From an uncultured Peptococcaceae bacterium (lineage in GTDB: Bacteria > Bacillota > Peptococcia > Peptococcales > Peptococcaceae): DNA of 25,898 nucleotides. Below the pieces are notes generated by a model. The model did no database searches, was not told the origin of the DNA, and saw only the letters and a list, made by a program, of their open reading frames with translations. The position numbers and the translations under genes are program-made. The DNA lies in contig CABQBF010000021.1 of assembly GCA_902462325.1 (NCBI GenBank), positions 1 through 25,898 on the forward strand, written 5' to 3'. Each line of letters begins with the position of its first letter. Position 1 is the stretch's first letter. Positions 6,309 through 14,782 of this stretch are shown here, piece after piece.

Positions 6309-7706
6309 CTAAATCAAGCCTAATAAACTCCAATATGGCAGAATAATGATTCCGTAAAAAACAAGGAATAACAGATTTTTTACAGAATGATATTTAACAA
6401 ACTGCCAGGTACTCATCATTCCAAAAGAGAAGAAAATTAAAAATGTTACATACTCATACGGCAAGAATACCATATCGGTAGAAAATAAAAAGGTGAACAC
6501 TGACGCTAAAGGATTAATACCAGCACCCACACACAGCGCAACCATAGGACCTGAAAAAACTGCGACCATCGCCATCGGTGTCATCAGAAAATTTAAAACA
6601 ATTCCAAATAGCAAAATACCGATTAAAATAATTTTGGTATCCAGCATTGCTAATATAGGGGTACAAACACCTGAAATTAATTCGGTTAAGCCAGTAGCCG
6701 TACAGCCGGAACCAATAGCCATACAAGCGGAAATAAAAAAGATGGTTCCAATAGGCAATCCCTTAATTTCTGCACTTGTGCCAATGTGAATTCCAGGACA
6801 GTACGCCAAACAAGCTACAATCACAAAAATCGCCATACCATCAATCCCATGCAGTGGATTGGTCAAAATGCCAATCATCAAAAGGGCTAACAAGACTGCA
6901 CCTTTCTTTTCTACCGCCGTCATAGCCCCTTTTTCTAAATAGGCATTCCAAAAATATTCTTTGCTGCCGTTAATCGAAGAATTCTTTGTTTTCGCCATAC
7001 GCAAAAATATAAAAATCATCAGCAGCGAATACAACAAAACAGGAATATTATATTTTAATAATTCAAACACTGTAAAGGTAAACGTGGGATCAATAGCCTT
7101 TACCGAGCCCAGCACCAATCCTGCTGTTAATGGCTGATAAATGAACATACGAACTGTCGAACCACCCAACATCCCTACCATCATAGTAATTGCAGCCTCT
7201 TCTTTTCCTTCCATATTCAGCGATTTACACATACCATAACACAACGCTGCAATAATGATAGAAGCACCGGCAAAGGTCACTGCAGACATAATCAAACAAG
7301 CAAAGTATAGGGCATACATGGTGCGATTAAAGCTCCCACCACATTTAGCTACAATCCAAAAGGTTAATCTCTCCAGTAAACCAATTCGCTGCAAAATAGC
7401 AGCCAATACCATAGCAGCCATACAGCAGGGAATCACTAACGATAGCCAGGAACTATAAATAGTTGTTTCCGGTATAATACCCCAAATAATCAACAGTACT
7501 GGCCACAGTAAAGATGGCACTAATAAATCTGTAATTTCAAAGGCCGCCCATAACAGCATCCAAGCTGTCAATGCTAAAAATGTCCGCATGTCAGAAGTAA
7601 AAACATCTGTGACAGGAATGAGAAAAATAAAAATTGGAATTACGACGGAGATGATAACTTTTATCATCTTTGTTTTATCAACAGGCTCCAATATATTGGC
7701 ATTCAT
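6309..7706 (-). CDS. SLC13/DASS-like anion permease (cassette 1)
   Basis: A 465-aa integral membrane protein with about 11-12 hydrophobic segments and the general layout of SLC13/DASS or ion-transporter-superfamily anion symporters. The family's two hairpin motifs are only weakly visible (around GASIIIAALCYGM and FLMTPMAMVAVFSGP), so the substrate cannot be read; dicarboxylate, sulfate, phosphate-ester or other organic anions are all possible. The frame opens at TTG 7727, but AAGGGGAGG lies 7 nt before ATG 7706, which I take as the start. It is the second gene after hydrolase 1, with a 149-nt gap that contains a composite stem-loop (7737-7822). The most likely role is to import the substrate of the cytoplasmic hydrolase, or export its product; this is inference from gene order. 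Confidence 0.82.
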   Translation of the reverse strand: MNANILEPVDKTKMIKVIISVVIPIFIFLIPVTDVFTSDMRTFLALTAWMLLWAAFEITDLLVPSLLWPVLLIIWGIIPETTIYSSWLSLVIPCCMAAMVLAAILQRIGLLERLTFWIVAKCGGSFNRTMYALYFACLIMSAVTFAGASIIIAALCYGMCKSLNMEGKEEAAITMMVGMLGGSTVRMFIYQPLTAGLVLGSVKAIDPTFTFTVFELLKYNIPVLLYSLLMIFIFLRMAKTKNSSINGSKEYFWNAYLEKGAMTAVEKKGAVLLALLMIGILTNPLHGIDGMAIFVIVACLAYCPGIHIGTSAEIKGLPIGTIFFISACMAIGSGCTATGLTELISGVCTPILAMLDTKIILIGILLFGIVLNFLMTPMAMVAVFSGPMVALCVGAGINPLASVFTFLFSTDMVFLPYEYVTFLIFFSFGMMSTWQFVKYHSVKNLLFLVFYGIIILPYWSLLGLI

Positions 7707-7722
7707 AAAAACGCCTCCCCTT

Positions 7723-7822
7723 CTCAATAGTTACCATTGAGCGAATGCAGTTGAAGAATTTTATTTGATTTCTTTGCTGTATAAATTCTTCAACTGCAAA
7801 TTATCATTTAATTTTCGCTCAA
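7723..7822 (-). promoter_or_regulatory. Composite intercistronic stem-loop between hydrolase 1 and its permease
   Basis: The outer 9-bp stem TTGAGCGAA (7737-7745) with TTCGCTCAA (7814-7822) stacks directly on a perfect 16-bp inner stem (7746-7761 with 7783-7798). There is a 21-nt apical loop and a 15-nt one-sided bulge (7799-7813). No T-run follows, so it is not a standard terminator. ATTGAG (7736-7741) could pair instead with CTCAAT (7723-7728), next to the permease ribosome binding site, giving a mutually exclusive fold. Possible roles are mRNA processing, stabilisation or translational control of the permease. Confidence 0.6.
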
Positions 7823-7855
7823 AGAGCATTTTTGCAAATAAGTTTTCGTCAACAA

Positions 7856-9907
7856 CTACTCTAAAATTTGGTGAATGACAGATCCTTCGTTCTGTGCAGG
7901 AACGCGAACGCCGCCCAAAACGGCCAAGGTAGGCGCCAAGTCCACCTGTCGGATGTGTCTGTCCGTATAATAGCCATTCTTAAAGCCTTTTCCTGCTGCT
8001 ACAAAAATAGGAGACACAGATGTATCAAAGTATCCCATATACGTAGGCAACGAATCCATATGAATCAGGTTAAAACCTTCATCCATAAAGAAAATGACAT
8101 CTCCAAATTCCTCATTGCCGCCCACGCCTAAAATGACAGCATCTTTATTTCTCAGCGCCAGCGACACGACCCGTTTCCCTGTACGAGGATCCCGATAATT
8201 ATAAAGATCACTGATAATCTGTCCTTCCAACTCATATTTATATTCCGGTTCTACGATTCCTTGTGGATTCCGTCCCTTTAAATTTATATAAATATTTCCT
8301 GCGCGGATAGCAATTGCTCTGGTCTTTTCCCAATCAATCTCCCGCAATTCGTTGCCATTTTCGTCCGTTTTAAGCACAGTATAACCCAACTCTTTCATAA
8401 CTGGCACACTAACACATCCTTCTGTTAAAACAGGTAAATGATGTTCTTCACAAATCAAACCATGATCTGATGTAATAACGATACTCCAGTCTTTTTCTAA
8501 AAACGGCAGAAACGTTCCCAAATACCGGTCCGTTTGTATATAAATTTTTTCAATAGCACCCTGATAGAAATGTTCATCATTGCCCCAGTCATCAAAATGT
8601 TTGGCAAAATGCCAGAACATATGACCAACATCGTCTACATTATGCAAATGAGAAAAAATAATATCATATTTTTCGTTTTCCATCAGATACCGCAAGCAAT
8701 TTGCCTGCCAGTCACAATAGTAATCTAATGCGGGCAAAATAATTTCTGTGATGTTCTCCGGTTTTTTCCCCGTGATAGTACTTAACTGAGGAGGCATTCC
8801 CACATTTTCTGCAATTTCCCGATACAAGGATTTTGGATGCCATACCAAATCGCCTTCTACATTATAAGCGCTGCTCATCCAATACCGCAAATAGGACCCA
8901 TCCTCACGGAGTTCCAGCAGAGAGATACTTCTATAGCCCTGAACTTTTTCTTCCTCATGCAAGATTTCGTCCTTAACATAAGGTGTATAAACGCCTTCCT
9001 GTAAGGTCACAATAGGTTCCAGTTCCTTTTTGCTTTTATAGATTGCAACCCTATCATAGATACCATCCTGATTTTTCAAAATCAAACAAGGTCTGTGAAC
9101 AAAACCAGCCGAAGTGATGATGGTAAATTCTTTTGCATCCGCTGGCGCATTCACCCACCCATGAGCCGCTTTAATTGGAGAATTGCATACATTCACGGTA
9201 ATATTCCCCAAAGTAGAAATTTCATTTTCTTCTTCCGACATGACAAGCGTTGTAAATTCTTTTCCATTTAAGATAGCTTTCAAACTTTCGCCGCCATTTC
9301 CGCCGCTAGAAGCATCTTCTGCACCAATGCTGTCCTCTAAACCGGTAATAACACAGCCATTGACATTTCCTCTCGGCGCATTATATGGAGAAAATATTAA
9401 TTTTTCTATACGCTCATCAGCCATGCCGATACTTTCCCAGTCAATAAGTGCAGTTCCCATATTAACTGCTGTGGGCTGAGTGCCATCCACCACACTCAAA
9501 TTTGGACTGGACGAAGTCGGCGGCCAAGAAGAACCAGGCCAATGCCAAACCAATGTCTGCTTCCCTGCTTCCGCAAAAACATTCCATAATGGTTCTGCTT
9601 TACAAGAACGAGAATCTAATGCATAAACGGCAGTATCCAATTTATCTGGATGCTGATTAAAAAAGGCCGTAATGCCGTGTGTATTGGGATAAGCTCCCGT
9701 TGCTAATGTTGTCCACATTGGCGGCGTTACTGTCGGCACACCGCCCAGCAAAACCAAATCTTCACGACAAGCACCTTGCTCTACAAAAGCCTTCAAATTA
9801 GGCATTTTTCCTTGATCCATAAATTTTTTTGCTAAAGATGGCTCAAAACCATCTATCCCTACAACAATAATTTTATCGGAACTTGCATTTTGTATTTGAG
9901 TTGACAT
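7856..9907 (-). CDS. Alkaline-phosphatase-superfamily hydrolase, type I phosphodiesterase/nucleotide-pyrophosphatase-like (cassette 1)
   Basis: A 683-aa protein with no signal peptide, so probably cytoplasmic. Metal-site and nucleophile motifs of the type I phosphodiesterase/NPP family are present: GIDGF with D19; PTVTPPMWTTLATGAYP with T61 in the nucleophile position; NVDDVGH with D425 and H429; TSDHG with D481 and H482. The usual C-terminal GxHG histidine is not there: the aligned segment reads TYMGYFDTSVSPIF, and the nearest candidate ligand is H616 in IHMDS. A ~230-residue region between about 150 and 400 is larger than a minimal NPP core and may be a substrate-selecting cap. AGGAGG lies 7 nt before the ATG. 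It starts a two-gene operon with the SLC13-like permease. Likely reaction: hydrolysis of a phosphodiester or related ester; phosphonate or sulfate esters cannot be excluded. A paralogue lies at 12388-14406. Confidence 0.85.
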   Translation of the reverse strand: MSTQIQNASSDKIIVVGIDGFEPSLAKKFMDQGKMPNLKAFVEQGACREDLVLLGGVPTVTPPMWTTLATGAYPNTHGITAFFNQHPDKLDTAVYALDSRSCKAEPLWNVFAEAGKQTLVWHWPGSSWPPTSSSPNLSVVDGTQPTAVNMGTALIDWESIGMADERIEKLIFSPYNAPRGNVNGCVITGLEDSIGAEDASSGGNGGESLKAILNGKEFTTLVMSEEENEISTLGNITVNVCNSPIKAAHGWVNAPADAKEFTIITSAGFVHRPCLILKNQDGIYDRVAIYKSKKELEPIVTLQEGVYTPYVKDEILHEEEKVQGYRSISLLELREDGSYLRYWMSSAYNVEGDLVWHPKSLYREIAENVGMPPQLSTITGKKPENITEIILPALDYYCDWQANCLRYLMENEKYDIIFSHLHNVDDVGHMFWHFAKHFDDWGNDEHFYQGAIEKIYIQTDRYLGTFLPFLEKDWSIVITSDHGLICEEHHLPVLTEGCVSVPVMKELGYTVLKTDENGNELREIDWEKTRAIAIRAGNIYINLKGRNPQGIVEPEYKYELEGQIISDLYNYRDPRTGKRVVSLALRNKDAVILGVGGNEEFGDVIFFMDEGFNLIHMDSLPTYMGYFDTSVSPIFVAAGKGFKNGYYTDRHIRQVDLAPTLAVLGGVRVPAQNEGSVIHQILE

Positions 9908-10220
9908 CCTAACTCCTCCTTATATTTTGTGTTAAAATTCATCAATTATTGCAATAATCTTTATTTATATTTTACTGAATCCAGACTCGCTTGCATAGTT
10001 TCAGTCTTTTATAAGAAGCCGCTGGGTGATAAGCAAAACCTTTCACCAAAGTACTGTTCATTTTTATAAAATTTTGTCAAGACCATTCTACCGTCCCAAA
10101 TGCTAAATAGCGCATAATAACGCACTTAAAAAGTACATTTTAAATCTTTCTTACTTGACAGAAAACAATCTTCCCCTTTACAATAAGAGCATAAATTTTA
10201 GAATAAGGAGTAATTTACTT
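9908..10220. promoter_or_regulatory. Divergent control region between hydrolase 1 and the flavoprotein gene, with perfect palindrome
   Basis: A 313-nt AT-rich gap without a gene. It holds the perfect 14-bp palindrome ATTATTGCAATAAT (9945-9958), 38-51 nt before the hydrolase 1 ATG, where a dimeric regulator could bind. A TTGACA on the minus strand (10074-10079 region) lacks a good partner -10. An imperfect hairpin, GGTGATAAG with CTTTCACC near 10026-10049, is also visible. The rightward promoter at 10155-10184 is listed separately. Confidence 0.4.
10155..10184 (+). promoter_or_regulatory. Sigma-A-type promoter of the flavoprotein gene
   Basis: A consensus -35 TTGACA (10155-10160), an 18-nt spacer and -10 TACAAT (10179-10184) lie 36 nt before the ATG at 10221. 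This argues against an upstream TTG start inside the promoter. Confidence 0.75.
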
Positions 10221-10694
10221 ATGCGCAGAAAAGACCGCGAAATAACCGATTACACCCAAATTGCCGCCATTATGAACAGTTGTGATACTTGCCGGCTGGG
10301 CCTTGTAGAAAATCAGCTTCCTTACATTGTGCCGCTCAGTTTTGGTTATAAAATGGACGAAAAACATCATATCACCTTATATTTCCACAGTGCCAATGAA
10401 GGCCGCAAGCTTGATATCATCCGGCAAAACAACAAGGTGGCTTTTGAAATGGATACTGCCCACGAATTATTCGGTCATGACACCGAGGCCTGTGGCTACG
10501 GTATGCGTTACCAATGCGTGATGGGCACAGGCACCGCTCGTTTAGTGGAAGATGAAGCAGAAAAGCTCCATGCCTTTGACCAGATTATGGCTCACTACAC
10601 CGACAAAAAACTGCCCTACAAACCACAATATCTCCATACAGCGACAATCATCGCCACCGATGTTGTCAGCATCAGCTGTAAGGTACACAAATAA
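10221..10694 (+). CDS. Pyridoxamine 5'-phosphate oxidase-fold family protein (NimA-like flavin-binding)
   Basis: A 157-aa split-beta-barrel flavin-binding protein of the PNPOx/NimA-like group. It starts with MRRKDREI and has CDTCRLGLVENQLPYIVPLSFGY split over residues 20-45, the central HSANEGRKLDIIRQN (FMN-phosphate-binding region) and NKVAFEMD. Members bind FMN, haem or F420 and include nitroimidazole-reducing Nim proteins; the substrate here is unknown. The ATG at 10221 has AAGGAG 10 nt upstream and a consensus promoter before it. A longer frame from TTG 10155 overlaps that promoter and is rejected. It is a single-gene unit between the two hydrolase cassettes, in opposite orientation, and has no obvious functional tie to them. 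Confidence 0.88.
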   Translation: MRRKDREITDYTQIAAIMNSCDTCRLGLVENQLPYIVPLSFGYKMDEKHHITLYFHSANEGRKLDIIRQNNKVAFEMDTAHELFGHDTEACGYGMRYQCVMGTGTARLVEDEAEKLHAFDQIMAHYTDKKLPYKPQYLHTATIIATDVVSISCKVHK

Positions 10695-10702
10695 ATTTAT
10701 AA

Positions 10703-10760
10703 AAGCAAAAACAAGCAAGAAACACTTCGCAGAGAACATGTTTCTTGCTTGTTTTTGCTT
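10703..10760. terminator. Bidirectional terminator with a perfect 22-bp stem
   Basis: The arms at 10703-10724 and 10739-10760 are perfectly complementary over 22 bp and close a 14-nt loop. They sit between convergent genes (flavoprotein and SLC13-like permease 2). The arm ends are A/T-rich, but no long T-run follows, so release may depend on the stem's own T-rich end. Confidence 0.7.
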
Positions 10761-10775
10761 GGTTCTATATCGTTT

Positions 10776-12260
10776 TTAATATGGCATTAAGAGATTAACA
10801 AGTGGTGCGCCAATTAGAAAGAATAACAGTAATGCAAATACAAAATGTACGAATCCTTGAATATAACAATCTTTTGTTTCCATCGTTCCTGAACCGAACA
10901 TTAAGGCAGAGAGGTAACTTGCTGCCGGCGTCGTGAGTGCTGAATTCAAAGCTACAATCAAACCAAAAAACATTACAAAAGGATTTCCTCCCGTTTGTGC
11001 ATACATAGGGCAAAGTAACGGAATAAAAACCACCATTAATACAAAGTTATGAACAACCTGCGTAACCAGCCCTAAAATTATTAGCGCTACTATTAAGAAT
11101 ACGGTAGAACCCGTACTGTGCAAAATCGGCGTTACCTCAGCCATAATAGATGCCATGATGCCGCATTGCTCTGCATTAAATGCATTTGCCAATGGCTCTG
11201 TTGCAACTAATAGCCAAATAATATTCCACACAATTCCCTTCGAAATACTTTGGAATGTAATAAACTCTTCTCCATTCGCTTTGCGATATGCACACAATAT
11301 GCAGAGCGCAAGACACAGCATCCCTGTAAGTCCTAACATGCTACAGATTTTTGCGAGAACCCATTCAGCAGGCGCAATATTGGGAAGAAACATTCCTACT
11401 AAAAATCCTATTAGAACACCTAATGCATATTTCTGCTCAAATGTCATCTTCTCATCTTTACCGCCCATTGCTGCTAGTTCTTCACCCAATACAGCAATTT
11501 CTGGGAATCTTAACCGGAGACCATATTTTACAACTACTAACCATAAAGCTAAATATATATTCGTAAACAATAACCACCATACAGTCCATCCGATAAACGG
11601 CACTGTCGCATTAGAATCATATGCCGCCATCCCATTCGCAAAAAAGTTAATCTGTACAATGGAACCTGGATTAAATGGCCACAAAAAGTTTGCCAACATG
11701 AATGACATGACTGTACTGGGAACCATAATCATTGTAAATTTATTTCTTTTTTCATACCCTGCCTTTTCTGCAATGGTACTATACATACTCCACAATAAGA
11801 ATAAACCAGCTAATCCACACTGTAATGCAAACATAATCTCCGATGCTATCAAACATCCAAACATCAAAGCATACGGTTTTCCCCTAAAAATTCTTAATTT
11901 CATCAGCTTGTTAGCAACGTAAGATGTAAATTTCGTTTCTGCAAGCGCTTCCGCTAAACAATACCCTAATAATGATTGCGATACGGAATTGAACGTCCAT
12001 CCAGAAATAAACAAGTCTTGAAAAGAGTCTGCATATCCAGAAATTCCCAAGGCCAATAATGCAATTAAACTGGGCCAATCCAATGCAATAAACAACCAGC
12101 CATATACAGCCCCCAAAAATGCGCCTAAAACTCGCATCCCCACTTCACTGATTTGGGCAAAGGGCGGCAGATAACCAAAACCAAACGTGATTAATATAAA
12201 GATAACAATATGAATGTAATATAATGTATTTCTCTTTCCTTCTTGTTTTGTTGCAGTCAT
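10776..12260 (-). CDS. SLC13/DASS-like anion permease (cassette 2)
   Basis: A 494-aa integral membrane protein with about 12 hydrophobic segments. The overall layout fits an SLC13/DASS (ion-transporter superfamily) anion permease, with a likely second hairpin around IVALNSALTTPAASYLSALMFGSG near the C terminus. It is only distantly similar to permease 1, so it need not carry the same substrate. The frame extends up to 12311, but GGGGAGGG lies 6-7 nt before the ATG at 12260, which I use. It follows hydrolase 2 by 127 nt with a stem-loop in the gap, mirroring cassette 1. Predicted role: transport of the hydrolase substrate or product; this rests on gene order alone. Confidence 0.82.
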   Translation of the reverse strand: MTATKQEGKRNTLYYIHIVIFILITFGFGYLPPFAQISEVGMRVLGAFLGAVYGWLFIALDWPSLIALLALGISGYADSFQDLFISGWTFNSVSQSLLGYCLAEALAETKFTSYVANKLMKLRIFRGKPYALMFGCLIASEIMFALQCGLAGLFLLWSMYSTIAEKAGYEKRNKFTMIMVPSTVMSFMLANFLWPFNPGSIVQINFFANGMAAYDSNATVPFIGWTVWWLLFTNIYLALWLVVVKYGLRLRFPEIAVLGEELAAMGGKDEKMTFEQKYALGVLIGFLVGMFLPNIAPAEWVLAKICSMLGLTGMLCLALCILCAYRKANGEEFITFQSISKGIVWNIIWLLVATEPLANAFNAEQCGIMASIMAEVTPILHSTGSTVFLIVALIILGLVTQVVHNFVLMVVFIPLLCPMYAQTGGNPFVMFFGLIVALNSALTTPAASYLSALMFGSGTMETKDCYIQGFVHFVFALLLFFLIGAPLVNLLMPY

Positions 12261-12339
12261 AGATTTCCCTCCCCACCAGGATCTCATAAAAATAACTATC
12301 TGATTTCTCATACAATATATTAAACAAACTTTTCATCAA

Positions 12340-12374
12340 AAGGTGCCTTATTGCAACATACAATAAGGCACCTT
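12340..12374 (-). promoter_or_regulatory. Intercistronic stem-loop between hydrolase 2 and its permease
   Basis: A perfect 14-bp stem, AAGGTGCCTTATTG (12340-12353) with CAATAAGGCACCTT (12361-12374), closes a 7-nt loop. On the minus strand only a short TTTTG follows, so it is at most a weak, leaky terminator. It occupies the same relative position as the composite stem-loop in cassette 1 but has an unrelated sequence. Confidence 0.7.
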
Positions 12375-12387
12375 GCAACATTTTTAT

Positions 12388-14406
12388 TTAACTATTTTCT
12401 ATAATCTGATATACTGGCGCACCTTCACATTGAGCAGGCATTCTCACACCGCCTAACACAGCCACAGTTGGTGCCACATCCACCTCGCGAATCACACGGT
12501 CAGTAATATAGTTTGCTTTAATATTAGGACCAGCAGCCATAAAGATCGGCGATACAGAAGTATCTGTATATCCATAATAAGTAGAGATAGAATCACCATG
12601 GATACGGTTAAATCCTTCTTCATTGAAGTAAATGATATCACCACAGTTTTCACCGTCTAAACCAAAATGGGCAGCTTCTTTCTTACGCACCGCCATGGAA
12701 ATGATACGTTTTCCATTCCAACGGTAACTGTACAAATCGTCAATAATTTTGCGTTCTAATTCATATTGATCTGCCGGATCCACAATACCTTCTGGATTAC
12801 GACCTTTTAGATTAATATAAATATAAATCCCACGCTGCGCTACAGCAGTTGTTTTGCTCCAGTCAATTTCACGCAAATCATTACCGTCTACATCCTTTTT
12901 CATAACAGTATAGCCCAATTCCTGCATGACTTTAATATTCACGCCAAACGGATCACCTACAGGTACTGCCGGTTCCTCTTCTTCAGCACAGACTAAACCA
13001 TGGTCAGAAGTAATGATCATATCCCAGCCCTTATCCAATAAGTGCATAAAACGCCCCAAATAACGGTCTGTATCCACATAAAACCGTTCCATTACATCTT
13101 GGAAAAGCTTTTCATCATAGAATTTTTTATTTGGACGGTATTTAGACAATTCCCAAAAAGTATGTCCTGCAATATCTACATTATGCAGATGAGAGAATAC
13201 AACTTCATAATCATTCTGCTCAATCAAATAATTCATACTGTTGGCTTGCCATTCAGAATAAGATTCCCACAATGGCGCAAAAATCTCATTAGCGCATTTT
13301 GGTGTATCACCAATCATCATTGATACACTACGAATTTGTCCTACATTCTCCCGAATCTGCGTCAACAATGATTTTGGATGGAATAGCATATCGTTTCCAG
13401 CTTCCATGGCGTTTCCCAACCACAATTCTACTCTAGAACCATCAGCAGCCATTTCAATTAAAATTGCCTGACGAGCAACTTCAATCTTTTTTCCACCTTT
13501 TGTCACTGTATCCATAATATCATTTACTACAATATGTGGTTGATCTAATACTACAATTGGTTCTGTATTTTTTTTCGATTTGTAAATGGCAATCTTATCA
13601 TAAATACCCTGCTCATTTGGAATTACCAAAACCGGCCGACGTTCCATGCCATTACTAACTGGAATACTAAACTCTTTCGCTCCCATTGGTGCATCAACCC
13701 ATCCAGTAGCTTCTTTGATTGGTAATGTTGTTTTTACTTCTTCCAATTCCGGTTTGGAAATCCCAGCACATTCTCCTTCATGTTCAGTCATAATCATATT
13801 GGTTAGAACTTTTTGTTTTAAAGACATATCCAACCCGTTTTGTGTGCCGTCCATTTCCACTTCCAAATCAGAAATCACGCAACCGGCACCAGAACCGTCC
13901 GACTCCTTTTCTGCTACATGAGCATCTCTGATGTCTACAGACGCTTCAATCCATTGTCCCCATTCTGCAGTACCAACAGCAATGTTGATATTAGATGGCT
14001 GCGTACCATCAATGACGTGCAGATTTGGACTGGCAGAGGTTGGTGGCCAAGAAGAACCAGGCCAATGGAACACCAAAGTTTTACGTCCTTCTTCCGCAAA
14101 TACATTCCATAATGGCTCTGCTTTACAGTTTGCAGAATCAAAAGAATAAATTAAAGTATCTAGCTTTGTTGGATGAGGATTCCAGAAATCAGTAACACCA
14201 TGAGTACCTGCATAGGCACCTGTTGCTAAAGTTGTCCACATTGGTGGTGTAATAGTAGGCATCGCTCCCAGCATAACCAAATCTTCTCTGGCAGAACCTT
14301 TTTTCATAAATTCAGTAAAATTAGGCATAACGCCTTTATCCATATATTTTTTGGCTAAACGCGGATCTAAACCATCAACGCCTAATACTAAAACTTTATT
14401 TTGCAT
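12388..14406 (-). CDS. Alkaline-phosphatase-superfamily hydrolase, type I phosphodiesterase/nucleotide-pyrophosphatase-like (cassette 2)
   Basis: A 672-aa paralogue of hydrolase 1, strongly conserved over the N-terminal ~140 residues and the C-terminal third. Motifs: GVDGL with D11; PTITPPMWTTLATGAYA with T53 as candidate nucleophile; NVDIAGH with D411 and H415; TSDHG with D468 and H469. As in hydrolase 1, the GxHG histidine is replaced (STYYGYTDTSVSPIF) and IHGDS keeps a histidine (H603) exactly 134 residues after the SDHG histidine. The middle domain (about 145-370) diverges most, which suggests a different substrate. There is no signal peptide. ATG 14406 lies 6 nt after AGGAGGG; a GTG one codon earlier is too close. 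It starts the operon with permease 2 and is divergent from a broken LysR gene. Confidence 0.85.
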   Translation of the reverse strand: MQNKVLVLGVDGLDPRLAKKYMDKGVMPNFTEFMKKGSAREDLVMLGAMPTITPPMWTTLATGAYAGTHGVTDFWNPHPTKLDTLIYSFDSANCKAEPLWNVFAEEGRKTLVFHWPGSSWPPTSASPNLHVIDGTQPSNINIAVGTAEWGQWIEASVDIRDAHVAEKESDGSGAGCVISDLEVEMDGTQNGLDMSLKQKVLTNMIMTEHEGECAGISKPELEEVKTTLPIKEATGWVDAPMGAKEFSIPVSNGMERRPVLVIPNEQGIYDKIAIYKSKKNTEPIVVLDQPHIVVNDIMDTVTKGGKKIEVARQAILIEMAADGSRVELWLGNAMEAGNDMLFHPKSLLTQIRENVGQIRSVSMMIGDTPKCANEIFAPLWESYSEWQANSMNYLIEQNDYEVVFSHLHNVDIAGHTFWELSKYRPNKKFYDEKLFQDVMERFYVDTDRYLGRFMHLLDKGWDMIITSDHGLVCAEEEEPAVPVGDPFGVNIKVMQELGYTVMKKDVDGNDLREIDWSKTTAVAQRGIYIYINLKGRNPEGIVDPADQYELERKIIDDLYSYRWNGKRIISMAVRKKEAAHFGLDGENCGDIIYFNEEGFNRIHGDSISTYYGYTDTSVSPIFMAAGPNIKANYITDRVIREVDVAPTVAVLGGVRMPAQCEGAPVYQIIENS

Positions 14407-14782
14407 CACAAACCCTCCTAACTACTCATAGAAAACCAAAAATTCATAAAGTAAGCTTTTTCAACCGGTTGATTCTTCCTTTATCTTTATCATATACGAA
14501 ACTTATATAATAAAAAATCAGAAGAAAACTGTTAAAAAAATTTTGCTACAACTTTCTTGGATATCGTGATATACTAAATACGTAAATAATAATATTCATT
14601 AAAAATACTATGCATTTCATCTTAAAATGTATACTTTTTAAACAACATTCTTATACAATTTATTTAGCAGCTATATATCTTCAAAAAAGCTATATAGCTG
14701 TTTTCTTTTTCTTTTAATATTCAATTTTTTATTTATAATTTTTAAGATTTATCTCTATATGCACAATTTGGAGGCGAAATTT
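14407..14782. promoter_or_regulatory. Divergent control region between hydrolase 2 and the broken LysR gene, with two palindromes
   Basis: A 376-nt very AT-rich gap without a gene. It contains the perfect 12-bp palindrome TCAACCGGTTGA (14461-14472), 55-66 nt before the hydrolase 2 start, and the dyad ATATC-GT-GATAT (14561-14572) in the centre. The second has the size and place of a LysR-type site. A TATACT (14570-14575) overlaps the second dyad as a possible rightward -10. On the minus strand a TATGAT-like -10 lies just upstream of the first palindrome. A stem-loop terminator toward the LysR gene is listed separately. Confidence 0.45.
14668..14715 (+). terminator. Terminator or attenuator ahead of the broken LysR gene
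   Basis: A 10-bp stem, CAGCTATATA (14668-14677) with TATATAGCTG (14691-14700), closes a 13-nt loop and is followed by a T-rich tail. It lies about 80 nt before the LysR start. It may insulate that gene from upstream transcription or attenuate it. Confidence 0.6.

Noticed and set aside
10703..10760. Perfect 22-bp inverted repeat as a miniature transposon
   Set aside because: It lies exactly between two convergent stop codons with A/T-rich ends and no visible target duplication, so a bidirectional terminator explains it.
11155..11922. A 255-codon frame on the plus strand
   Set aside because: It lies antisense within the SLC13-like permease 2 gene, has no ribosome binding site and no recognisable family; long opposite-strand frames are common over membrane-protein genes.
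14759..14782. Upstream ATG for the broken LysR gene
   Set aside because: It precedes the GGAGG site; the ATG at 14783 has ideal 8-nt spacing and gives the normal LysR N terminus.
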